This document shows positions 55,755 to 64,000 of a DNA stretch of 64,000 bases, piece after piece. How positions within the stretch are numbered: the stretch's first letter is position 1; every line of letters starts with the position of its first letter. The notes under the pieces are model-generated. The model saw nothing but the letters and a program-made list of their open reading frames with translations, was not told the DNA's origin and did not search any database. Position numbers and translations under genes: made by a program. The stretch covers positions 1,984,001 through 2,048,000 of the forward strand of contig JAZGUH010000003.1 in NCBI GenBank assembly GCA_037893225.1. The letters are read 5' to 3'. This stretch comes from Hippasteria phrygiana (Eukaryota > Echinodermata > Asteroidea > Valvatida > Goniasteridae).

Positions 55755-57590
55755 GTAAGTTTGCAGCAGGACGGGTATTAGTCCGAGTAACTTGGACCCT
55801 TTATCGTCTTTTTTAACATTTGGACATGATCTGGCGATATCGCCAGATCATGTCCAAATGTTAAAAAAGGCGATAAAGGGTCCAAGTTACTCGGACTAGA
55901 CAGGTATAGGGTGTGCGTTTGGTTAACATATCTGCTAGATCGAGGTGCTACTTTAGATAGACTGGGAAGAAGTTTCCAGAATTGATGCACAATATAAACG
56001 GGTGAGATTGGCAAAAAATCCACGAAAAATCCAGAAGGACCCCAGATCAACATATAGTTTGTATTTGCCTAAAGGCACCCCCTTAAAATATCCGTTTTTA
56101 TTGGTCTACATGAAAATCCACTTTTACAGGTAAAAACACCTTTAGGCTTAGGACAACACCTCAGCTCAGGAATTCCAAATTGCAAAAGATATTCTTAAAA
56201 AAATTCTGAAATCAGGAAAAATCTTGACAAATCTCACCCTTGCAATAAACAAGAACCACTTTTTATTTGTACTTGGTAAAGTGAAAACACTGCCCTTAAA
56301 TCACTATTTACTGCTAAGTGCTAATTGTGCAGTAGGCATTTCGACCACTGTGATGGCTAATTTGGCAATCATCATCATTTTTATCTGCAAGATTCCTTAC
56401 TTTCGCTTTATTTTTCCAGGGAAGAACCACACAGACCAATTCTGTTGGTGTTTAAGATTTTTTTTCCATGTGGGCCAAGATCTGGAAGACTTTGGCGAAC
56501 TTGCACACAAAATAGAAATGAATTGAACAAATGTAATGTAGACTTCATGTTTAGAGTAATAATTTTTCAAGGCAACGATCGATATCACTACTTTAGAAAA
56601 CGTACAAGTAATACGCACGGAAAAAAATTATCCTAGTTCTGGGATAGAACTGAATTGAACAAAATCGAAATGCTCAGAGGCACAAGAGTATAAATTTATA
56701 CTTTTTAGATCTTCAAAGTTGTATTCCAGTCCCTGCAAGTCCTTTCACAAGTAACTGGATGAACAATGACAAAGGAATGCCTTTGTCACAGCTCATTTGA
56801 ATAGCTTGTGATTGGGATTAGGAATGGAGGGCTTGTGATGGACTTGCAGGGACTCGAATACAACTCTGCAAATTAGTACCTTTTCTGATGATATGGCCCT
56901 TCTTCGAGCCAGTTCTCCCTCGCTTACTTACAAATTGTCTCTACGTGTATTCTTTCCCAACAGCTTTCTAAAACTGCACATGATGTATCGAAGATGGCTA
57001 CCATTTACTGTGTGGACACCGACACCATGCCCATCTACACACAGTACTTTGATATTGCCCTCATACCGGCTACCATTTTCTTCTTCAATGGACAACACAT
57101 GAAAGTTGATTATGGGTAATGATATCCTCACTTGGATGACAAATATTGGATGTGCCATTGTAAACTTTTTAGTTGCGACTCTTAAAATAACAAGCAGGTA
57201 ATCCAAGGCAAAATATGAATAAAGGAAATTGTATTCTCTTTTATTAGCTTTCATACATATACACGATTGAGAATATTTGCAAATTCTTTGTAGTTTTCAG
57301 CTCATTTACAAAATACCACTTTTGGCACTGGGCCAAGCTGGATGGAGAATATCAATGGATAGACAGATTTCTTCAAAGTTTTTTTTTCACATCGTTGCCT
57401 TCTCTTTCTTTCTAATCACTTTAGGACCCCCGATCACACAAAATTCATTGGAAGCTTCAAGACCAAGCAGGACTTCATTGACCTTGTTGAGGTGATCTAC
57501 CGTGGTGCCATGAAGGGAAAACTCGTGGTCACATCTCCTATTGATCCCCAGAATATTACAAAGTATGAGCTGCTGTACCAGGATATGTGA
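55623..57590 (+). CDS. TXNL4B: TXNL4B, thioredoxin-like U5 snRNP-type protein (complete, 3 exons)
   Basis: DIM1-family thioredoxin-fold protein needed for pre-mRNA splicing and cell-cycle progression in vertebrates. Exons 55623-55754, 56964-57115 and 57425-57590 join in phase to 149 codons, exactly the human length. [56 protein letters not shown] and [20 protein letters not shown] are almost unchanged from human. It lacks the CxxC of redox thioredoxins, as expected for the family. Intron 1 contains a 59 bp-arm palindrome. It is convergent with ZCRB1, whose product is also spliceosomal. Confidence 0.97.
55780..55897. repeat. 118 bp near-perfect palindrome in TXNL4B intron 1
   Basis: 59 bp arms with one visible mismatch, centre GGCGATATCGCC at 55834-55843; arm begins AGTCCGAGTAACTTGGACCC. 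Confidence 0.9.
56718..56875. mobile_element. CACAAGTC MITE in TXNL4B intron 1
   Basis: GTTGTATTCCAGTCCCTGCA start and GACTCGAATACAACTCTGC end; reversed relative to 36040-36235. Confidence 0.75.
56964..57115 (+). CDS. TXNL4B: TXNL4B exon 2
   Basis: Acceptor CCAACAG. Encodes [20 protein letters not shown] through HMKVDY; donor GTAATG. Confidence 0.96.
57425..57590 (+). CDS. TXNL4B: TXNL4B exon 3 and stop
   Basis: Acceptor CTTTAG. Encodes [20 protein letters not shown] and ends YELLYQDM with TGA at 57588-57590. Confidence 0.96.
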
Positions 57591-57620
57591 GCTTGGAACA
57601 GAAACCATTGAGAGCCCTCT

Positions 57621-57626
57621 AATAAA
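57621..57626 (+). promoter_or_regulatory. TXNL4B: AATAAA poly(A) signal of TXNL4B
   Basis: Canonical hexamer 30 bp after the TXNL4B stop codon. Confidence 0.55.
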
Positions 57627-58230
57627 CTAGGCTGATGTAGTGAGGCTTTGGGAACCTCAAGAGATGGTCCAGATTTGAACTGCTATTGGTTATATTTTGT
57701 TGACTGAAATGTAACACAAAGTTTTCAAAAAGAGGCCATCATGACAGCCTCCCTGAATTATGCTAAAGTTACCAGAACAAGGAGGAGGTCCAGATTTACT
57801 TGAATTCCATGTTCTTGGCTGAAGTTATGGAAGCCTCATGGGTCATATATCAGAAGCTAGATTATGAATGCATTGAGGTGTAGTCTTACACTAATCCTGC
57901 CGATTTCAGGGTGTAAGGGGTTCAGAGATCCTCCTACAAAGTACATGTAGCTGTGATTTCGTCTAGTTCTCAACAGGCTCTGAGCCAATCTGCAAAAAAA
58001 CTGCTGATTGGAGAAACCCTTACTGGAAAATTGTTCCAAGATGAAGTGGATGAATTGCAGACTGGCTAGTATCTTTTAAGGATCAGCTTCAAATCAAAAT
58101 AGTCAATAAATTTTCACTTTGGGACAAGTTACTGAAGTGTGCCAGTTGGTGAAGCAAACTATGCACATTGTGTAGTACTGGATGCATGTCATCACAAGCT
58201 TATTCCAGTAAATTCAATGGCAACCACTGG

Positions 58231-58407
58231 TTAACCCCTTGCGTACGGATGACGCAAAATAAAACATTTGTGCCGTTTTAATCCATTGTTGGATTATTGT
58301 GTATGTTACGCTTGACTGTACAAGCACATTGTGGCCGTTTTGCTTGGCTGCAAAGGCCGGCGCGACACCCCGGCGCCTCCTGTAAATAACTGTACTCAAG
58401 GGGTTAA
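58231..58407. mobile_element. TTAA-flanked MITE, family C (short)
   Basis: Same ends and central CAATCCATTGTTGGATTATT, with an internal deletion relative to other copies. Confidence 0.82.
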
Positions 58408-58746
58408 CCAGTGGTTGATTCCTGATATACCTTGCGCCTCTGCACTCGTATAAAAGTGCGAATGATTGCAAGCCGAACTGTCGTCAAATAATACCACAAA
58501 ACTTCAAGGACCTGGCTCCCAGCTGTACACTGTGATGTTCGCGGCTATTGATGACCAGTCATGCGACCCACCTCGGCAGGCTGGTTTCAAATCTCCGTGT
58601 GAACTTGCTCCGGGTTTTTAAGATGTTGCTCACACGTAGGCAGAGAGACCATCCAGTCGCAGAGCTCAATTCTGGGTTCTGTTCACAGAACAGAAAACCT
58701 AAAAATGCCTCAACCACAGTCACACAAAAGAAGATCGGCCTCCTGT

Positions 58747-58908
58747 TCAATCCCCATCAATTTCCTCCTCGTCACTGAAATAGGCACTCGGCTTGACTTT
58801 GGGTTTTTTAGCAGGGGGTCTCGATGACGATGACGACGATGATGTGAGCTCGTCATAAGCACCTCGTGCCACCATGTCTCTATAATGATTCTCTTCCTCC
58901 TTCACTCT
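58747..58908 (-). CDS. ZCRB1: ZCRB1 last exon
   Basis: Acceptor TGTGCAG. Encodes [20 protein letters not shown], a Ser run, [16 protein letters not shown] and the stop at 58747-58749. Confidence 0.94.
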   Translation of the reverse strand, partial: RVKEEENHYRDMVARGAYDELTSSSSSSSRPPAKKPKVKPSAYFSDEEEIDGD

Positions 58909-61900
58909 CTGCACAAAAAAGTCCAATAAAGGAAACTGTTGTATTTGAGGTGGAGTGAAGAAATAAAGAGGTTAAATGTCCCCACCCCCATATTTTTTTT
59001 GGGGGGGGGGGGGGGGGGGGGGGGGTGGAAGGGTGGAGTCCCCAAAAACATTTTAGGAGGAAAAAGGTACATGTAGTTAAATTTCTCTGATTGCAGCTTT
59101 GATGGTTGGCAATCATTGCAGTGCAAAAAATATGTAACATCTAAAAGAAAATGAGCAGCCAACAGGTACATTTAGCATGGGTAATGATCCTAGTCTGTGT
59201 AAAAACAAAACCACACAATGTGAACGGATGTGTTTTTGTTTGTTTGTTTTTAAACTGGCTTAATATTTAACCCTAACTCCCTAGGATGTATGCCAAATCA
59301 TATTAAAAATTTGAAATGGTGCCATTTTTACATGAAGCTCAAAGAGCACAAGTACAAACTGTGTGCAATAAAAAGAATTCGTCTTAACTTGGTATTTTGA
59401 TAAAATGGTTTGTTTCATTGTAAGGCAGTCGTGTTAGTTTTGACTTTCAGAGACTTTCTAAACATGTTGCAGAAGTGATCAGAAAACTCTGGTAGCCTTT
59501 ATTACGCCTCCCCCATGTGACTGCCATTAATTTTACTTAAAATTTCAGCTGCCCAAACGAGTGATGGATCTACACAAGAGCTGTTTACCAAAGACTGTTT
59601 AGCGCCGTGTAGTGGTGCTGAAGGATCTTTGCTGTTTACCAACCAGTGAATCGGAAAAACTTTACACTCTTCCCACGTTAACATATTACATGCTGACAAC
59701 TACTCAACTGAGGTTTTTCGTTTCAGTAACATCAAGACAACAGAGATGTAGTCGAGTCCATCACAAGTCCCTGCAAGTCCATCACAAGCTATTCAAATGA
59801 GCTTTGACAAAGGAATGCCTTTGTCATTGTTCATCCAGTTACTTGTGACTAGCTTTACGAAAGTACTTGTGAAAATACTTGCAGGGACTCGACTCCAACT
59901 CTGCAAGACAAGCACCTTTGAATGGTTTCCAGAAAAAAAGAAAAACACCCTATAGATATTGTGCTATTATCATTATTATTATTTACTGTCATAGGGGTAA
60001 TAATAAAGTAATGAAAATATCTGATAAGGGGAGATTAATTACCTGGAAGTTGATTGCCGCTCCAAGGCTTTCCAGTGCAGGGTCTTCACCATCAGACTCT
60101 TCATCCCTGAGGGGGATATAAAACAAATCAAAATGATTGTTCTGAAATAACAGGCAGAAATTACTCCAGACCATTCCCCTAAAAGGCCTGAAAGGAGTAC
60201 ACACATGAAGCCAATGCAGTATTGTTTGGTTTGTTGTAGAGTGGGGGTAGCCGTAACTAGGTTTGGAAGGAATATTTAACAAATAAAAGCCATGTTAATG
60301 TTGCCCAAGGGTAAACAGGAGCCTGGAGATATTTCTTACGGGCTTTAAGTGCCTTTTTTCAGCAGCCCACATCTCATGAAGTCTATACCGCTATCTTTTG
60401 TTGCCTACATTTCCATTATGAAGATTGAAATCATACTGTGATAACTCAAAAACTATGGCAGATCCAGGGTAAAATTTTAGAGAAATTTTTGGAGACTTGA
60501 CAAATACCGTAATTTGATAGCAAACAACTTTCTTTTTTTCACATGGGGAATTAGTGTCACTCTGGGGATTAAAAAAACCGATGCGTTTACTAAAAATGTG
60601 AGTTTTTAATGGTGGCATGGATTGGGGTAGGTGAGGGGTTAACCCTAACCCACTCCAATGTTTCCCATATGCCGTGCTACATAAGAAATGAAACAACCAA
60701 ATCCTACAAACTAGCCTTGGCATTTTGCAGCTACCCTGCTGAATCCACCAAAATACAACGGGTATTTGTTTGTATGAGCCCTGTCAAGTCCAATAAAATC
60801 CAACTCAAATTTTACTAGAAGTCTGCTTCCACCTTCCTAAATACAACAAAATCCAACACACCATGCAGTTTGAGTTGACTGCTAAATCCAACAAATTACA
60901 ACAGCTTTGTACCATTGTTGGATTCTGTTGGATTTAGCAGGGTTAGGGTTACGTCGGCAAACCATGTAGCTGAACTGAGCACCCATGACCTAGTATGACC
61001 CGTTCAGTCCCTTACTCTGAGTCTTTGTATTCCTCCTGTTCCTCTTCCTCGTGTTTCCTCTTTTTCTTCTCTTTCTTCTTGGGTGGTTCTCTGTCCCCCA
61101 GGGAGTTCCGTGGGCAGTTGTAGCTCAGGTGGCCAAATTCCTGATAGGAATAATAAATTGGACATAAAATTACAGTGGGGAACAATCCTGGGGTTTTGGT
61201 GATGAACGAGGGGGCCCAAAAATGTACAGGAATTTTGACAACTTGGTGTCAACTTAACGTATGTGAATACACATGTTCACGTACACCGTATATGCATTTT
61301 ATACTCGTGTACATTATGCATATAAGCATTTAACCCCTTGTGTCAGTCCGTTATTGATAGGGGGCTGGGGCCAAATACGGACTGTGCAGCCAAGCGTAAA
61401 CGCAAAAAATAGGCACCACACTGAATAAAGTGGTCCCATTCATCGCACTTGGAGCCCACCCTTTCGTGTGAATGAAAGCTTTGTTTGAAAAAGCTCCATC
61501 TATTCATTACATTCTCAATCAAGAACAATACGGTTGAAACATGAATGGATTGAGTACGTGCAGGAATGTGCGTATACACGACAACTAGCCAGGTGGTCTT
61601 TTTAAACTGTGGCTACAACCATCGTCCGTATTGAAGAGGTTAACAAAACAAGAAATTCCATTATTTTTGGATACTGTGTGGTGCTGGAAACGTGGGAAAT
61701 TTGAAAAAAAAGTAATCCTGCAACTGCAGGGTACTTTATACATCCCTGTGGTTATAGGAGGGACATGGCATATTAGTATTACATGTAGGTGAGTTCAGTG
61801 GCTACACTCCAGTAAAGCAAGTGAATTGTAAACAACCATGCAGAAACCTTTGCTTTGAGTGTACAAGTCTGCAGTTAGTCCTGAACACTAACTCCCCAGG

Positions 61901-63802
61901 TGGTGTGAAAATTGTTATTGAAATTGGAGGATTCAGGACTGTTAGGGTCAATGTGGTGACAAATTGCAAAACGGGGATAGGCAACCCAAGAGAAAATTAT
62001 TCGACGATTTATTTTAAAATTCTCAAACATTGCATTTCTGCCAAAACCAGAAATGTGGTATCTCTGATTATGAAGGTCCACTCTTGATGATTCAATGATG
62101 AATCTATCTAAATAATCAAAATGCTAAACTCCTTGGCGTTTCTCTCAGAACCATTCCGAATCTGACCAAATCCAACACTGTGCACACATTCTTTGTACAC
62201 AATATGGAGATCCGGCCCCAGGGCCCTACATGCACATATTAAAACTAGAAGTATCCAGAAGTATCCAGAATGTAGCAAAGCGTGGTAGTGAATTTGGATG
62301 GATTCGGGAGGGTTAGATAAAGATGCGTTTGCTCACACCACACTCGTAGCATCTTGTCTTGTCAGGATAAGTCTTCTTTTTGATGAAGTCGGCCGCTCTC
62401 CCGTTGTCTGTTGCTATGGAAACTTTCCACTTTCTCCCAAACAACTATTGATAACAAAATATATCAGATATTCAGATAATGTGAAGGTGAAAAGTTGCCC
62501 GCTGCTATCACATATACAACCTATGACATGTGGGCAAAATGAATAGATTTATTTTAACCACGAACGTGAACCTACGCATGCCTTTCATTTCATCTTAACC
62601 CTTACCCCCCGGGGTATTCTTACCAGAAACCTTCCTAAATCCTCCAAAATCCAACACTGTGCAGCAAACCAACACCACATTCCGTGTTCTCAAACTTTCA
62701 AGGGACAAATAGGTTTGGCTCTAACTCTCCTCAATCTTGCAAAATCCTAGTGGATTTTGAAGGATCAGGTTTTTTTTTTTAATTTTTTTTAATGCAAGTT
62801 TGCTCCAAACAAGGCTAAAAGCCACTCGACGTATGGAGCTACAAAAGCCAAAATATGCAAGAGGTAGAATTCAGATTCCTCTCAAAGCAGGAAAGATTGT
62901 AAGATGAAGGAAAACATTCACCAGGCAGAGAATTCCATAGAGATACAGGACAAGGGAAACACTATTGCCATGGCTTTTTGTTCTCTTGGTACAGCTAGAG
63001 TAGGCCCTATATTGGTGGGAACAGGCAGAAAGCCGAGTTTCAACCTCAAACACCCTCACTGTAGGGTTAATGCAGTTCATCATTCAATCATTCTCCCTGC
63101 TACGTCCATATTAGGACCTTTTTATAAGAGGGGGAATTTTCAAGAGTCCTGTGAGACTTCATGTTTTGACTTGTTTGAAATTATTTTTGGGCAAGAATCA
63201 GATATTGCTTTGGGAATTTTGTTTTTACTTTTTTTAATGGAAGTCGCCCAATACAAAGCTAAAAGCCACTCTATGTATTAGAGGGCTACAACAGTGGTGG
63301 GGTTGGCCACATTTTAGGTTATCAGCCCCACCACCCTTACGGTTTACCTGGGTCCAGATCTAAATAGAGGATAGTTCATTAAAACCCTAACCCCCTAGGC
63401 ATTTTTACTAGGAAGTGTCCTCAAACCTGTCAAAATCCAACACTGTGCACTGTACCTATGGCACATTTTTTGGACTTAGACAAATTGGGGCATCATACAT
63501 GTAGCTCCACCAAGTAATGGTGCCAAGGCGTACAGTCCGGAACCCATCAAAATTCAACACAACGTGCTGTTGGAGTTAGTAAGGCTTGGGATAGTTAGGG
63601 TTAATAGATACCAAAGAAATTATCCCAATTTTCAGAATTATAACTTCCACGTTGGTGAGACCAACTCACCTCCCCCATGGTAATACTGACCTCTCTCCCG
63701 TTGAGTCCCTTGATGGCCTTGTAGCAAGAGTCTCTCTGAAGAAACAAGACAAATGCCACACCCTTGCTCCTCCGTTTTTCCTTGTCCTTGGCGATGGTCA
63801 CT
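58747..63802 (-). CDS. ZCRB1: ZCRB1, U11/U12 snRNP zinc-knuckle RRM protein (last five exons)
   Basis: Component (31K) of the U11/U12 di-snRNP that recognises minor-class introns. Exons 63802-63691, 62444-62337, 61140-61016, 60106-60043 and 58908-58747 join in phase. They give the second half of the RRM (RNP1 [10 protein letters not shown]), [20 protein letters not shown], the CCHC knuckle [14 protein letters not shown], a Lys/Glu-rich segment beginning [28 protein letters not shown], an acidic-basic tail and YFSDEEE before TGA. Each block matches human ZCRB1 in order. The first RRM strand and start codon lie beyond base 64000. The Ser run SSSSSSS near the end is local. Confidence 0.95.
59748..59908. 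mobile_element. CACAAGTC MITE in ZCRB1 intron
   Basis: GTAGTCGAGTCCATCACAAG start and GGACTCGACTCCAACTCTGC end. Confidence 0.75.
60043..60106 (-). CDS. ZCRB1: ZCRB1 exon: EDPALESL segment
   Basis: Acceptor CCTCAG, donor GTAATT. Encodes [20 protein letters not shown], matching GEDPALDSLSQAIAFQ of human. Confidence 0.95.
60639..60952. mobile_element. Degenerate TTAACCCTAAC element in ZCRB1 intron
   Basis: TTAACCCTAACCC start and GGGTTAGGGTTA end (last base altered), filled with AAATCCAACA-like words. Confidence 0.55.
61016..61140 (-). CDS. ZCRB1: ZCRB1 exon: second half of CCHC and basic region
   Basis: Acceptor TATCAG, donor GTAAGG. Encodes [20 protein letters not shown] followed by Lys- and Glu-rich runs. 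Confidence 0.95.
61330..61643. mobile_element. TTAA-flanked MITE, family C2 (314 bp)
   Basis: TTAACCCCTTGTGTCAG start and AGAGGTTAA end. The body has GAATGAAAGCTTTGTTTGAA and GTAACAACTAGCCAGG-like segments. Fragments recur at 16795-16956, 21170-21360, 22640-22800 and 36860-36985. Confidence 0.75.
62337..62444 (-). CDS. ZCRB1: ZCRB1 exon: end of RRM and first half of CCHC
   Basis: Acceptor CAATAG, donor GTGAGC. Encodes [20 protein letters not shown] then TRCYECG. The zinc knuckle is split by the intron. Confidence 0.94.
62770..63070 (-). mobile_element. Second, more decayed copy of the same LINE 3' end
   Basis: Minus frame retains [18 protein letters not shown]. The tail contains GAGTGGCTTTTAGCC and an A-rich end. 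Confidence 0.72.
63230..63680 (-). mobile_element. SINE-like family A in ZCRB1, split by a MITE
   Basis: Two parts (63605-63680 and 63230-63378) around the family B MITE. Gene-sense start GGGGGAGGTGAGTTGGTCTC lies about 15 bp past the RRM exon donor. Confidence 0.7.
63379..63604. mobile_element. TTAA-flanked MITE (family B) nested in SINE-like family A
   Basis: TTAA at both ends. The body has CAAAATCCAACACTGTGCA, CACAACGTGCTGTTGGAGTT and the terminal AGTTAGGG. Family A sequence continues on each side, so it inserted later. Confidence 0.8.
63691..63802 (-). CDS. ZCRB1: ZCRB1 RRM exon (RNP1)
   Basis: Acceptor TTTGCAG, donor GTCAGT. Encodes [20 protein letters not shown] then [12 protein letters not shown]. 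Entry phase 2 shows an upstream exon outside the window. Confidence 0.94.
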
Positions 63803-64000
63803 CTGCAAATTACACAGTAATTCACAGGATGCATGTTTTATAGGAAAAGATTTTACTTCTATCCCCCCCCCCCCTCCTCCCCCAACCAAAGAAATGGTTG
63901 GGAACAGCAAAAATCTTGGAAAATAACTAACCTTTCTTGATTACACAAGTGTCAACATTGTTATTTAGTCAAGATTTAAATCAGCAAAGTCTGTAAAAAT

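Larger units (their letters stand above)
57591..58746. other. Convergent 3' intergenic region TXNL4B-ZCRB1
   Basis: Holds the TXNL4B 3' UTR, one TTAA-flanked family C MITE (58231-58407) and a fragment at about 58540-58620 related to the GAGCAAGTTC MITE. No gene was recognised. Confidence 0.55.

Overview
This is an AT-rich, intron-rich and repeat-dense animal nuclear DNA window. The conserved protein genes and the types of SINE, LINE and inverted-repeat element suggest an invertebrate deuterostome, most likely an echinoderm. That species call is an inference. There are no bacterial operons, no CRISPR array and no intact tRNA or rRNA gene.

Layout from left to right: (1) FBH1, the F-box DNA helicase, minus strand, 25089 down to 1637. 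Fifteen coding exons were placed with consistent phase; the last helicase exons lie left of the window. A short unassigned plus-strand reading frame (10057-10218, with a poly(A) signal) sits inside one of its introns. (2) 25.1-32.4 kb is the FBH1-ANKRD16 intergenic region. It holds TTAA-flanked elements, a duplicated 400 bp element and a decayed LINE retrotransposon. (3) ANKRD16, plus strand, seven exons, 364 codons, complete. (4) Tafazzin, minus strand, eight exons, 263 codons, complete. (5) TRMT10C, minus strand, one-exon CDS, 465 codons. (6) TXNL4B, plus strand, three exons, 149 codons, complete. (7) ZCRB1, minus strand. The last five coding exons are present and the N-terminal half of its RRM lies right of the window.

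Functional grouping: FBH1 (recombination and fork repair) and ANKRD16 stand head-to-head, as I recall them in human 10p15.1, so this looks like ancient microsynteny. Tafazzin (cardiolipin remodelling) and TRMT10C (mitochondrial tRNA methylation and RNase P) are mitochondrial. TXNL4B and ZCRB1 are spliceosome-associated and converge tail to tail.

The noncoding DNA is mostly short mobile elements. There are several families bounded by TTAA with CCC-starting inverted ends (piggyBac-like MITEs), other inverted-repeat MITEs, tRNA-headed SINEs, and a SINE-like family whose 3' end resembles a local LINE. Repeat edges often lie 0-60 bp from splice sites. One family begins at a GC 5' splice site and another supplies an FBH1 donor. 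One element in a tafazzin intron carries a SAP-like reading frame between 50 bp inverted repeats. These are the best leads for something undescribed.
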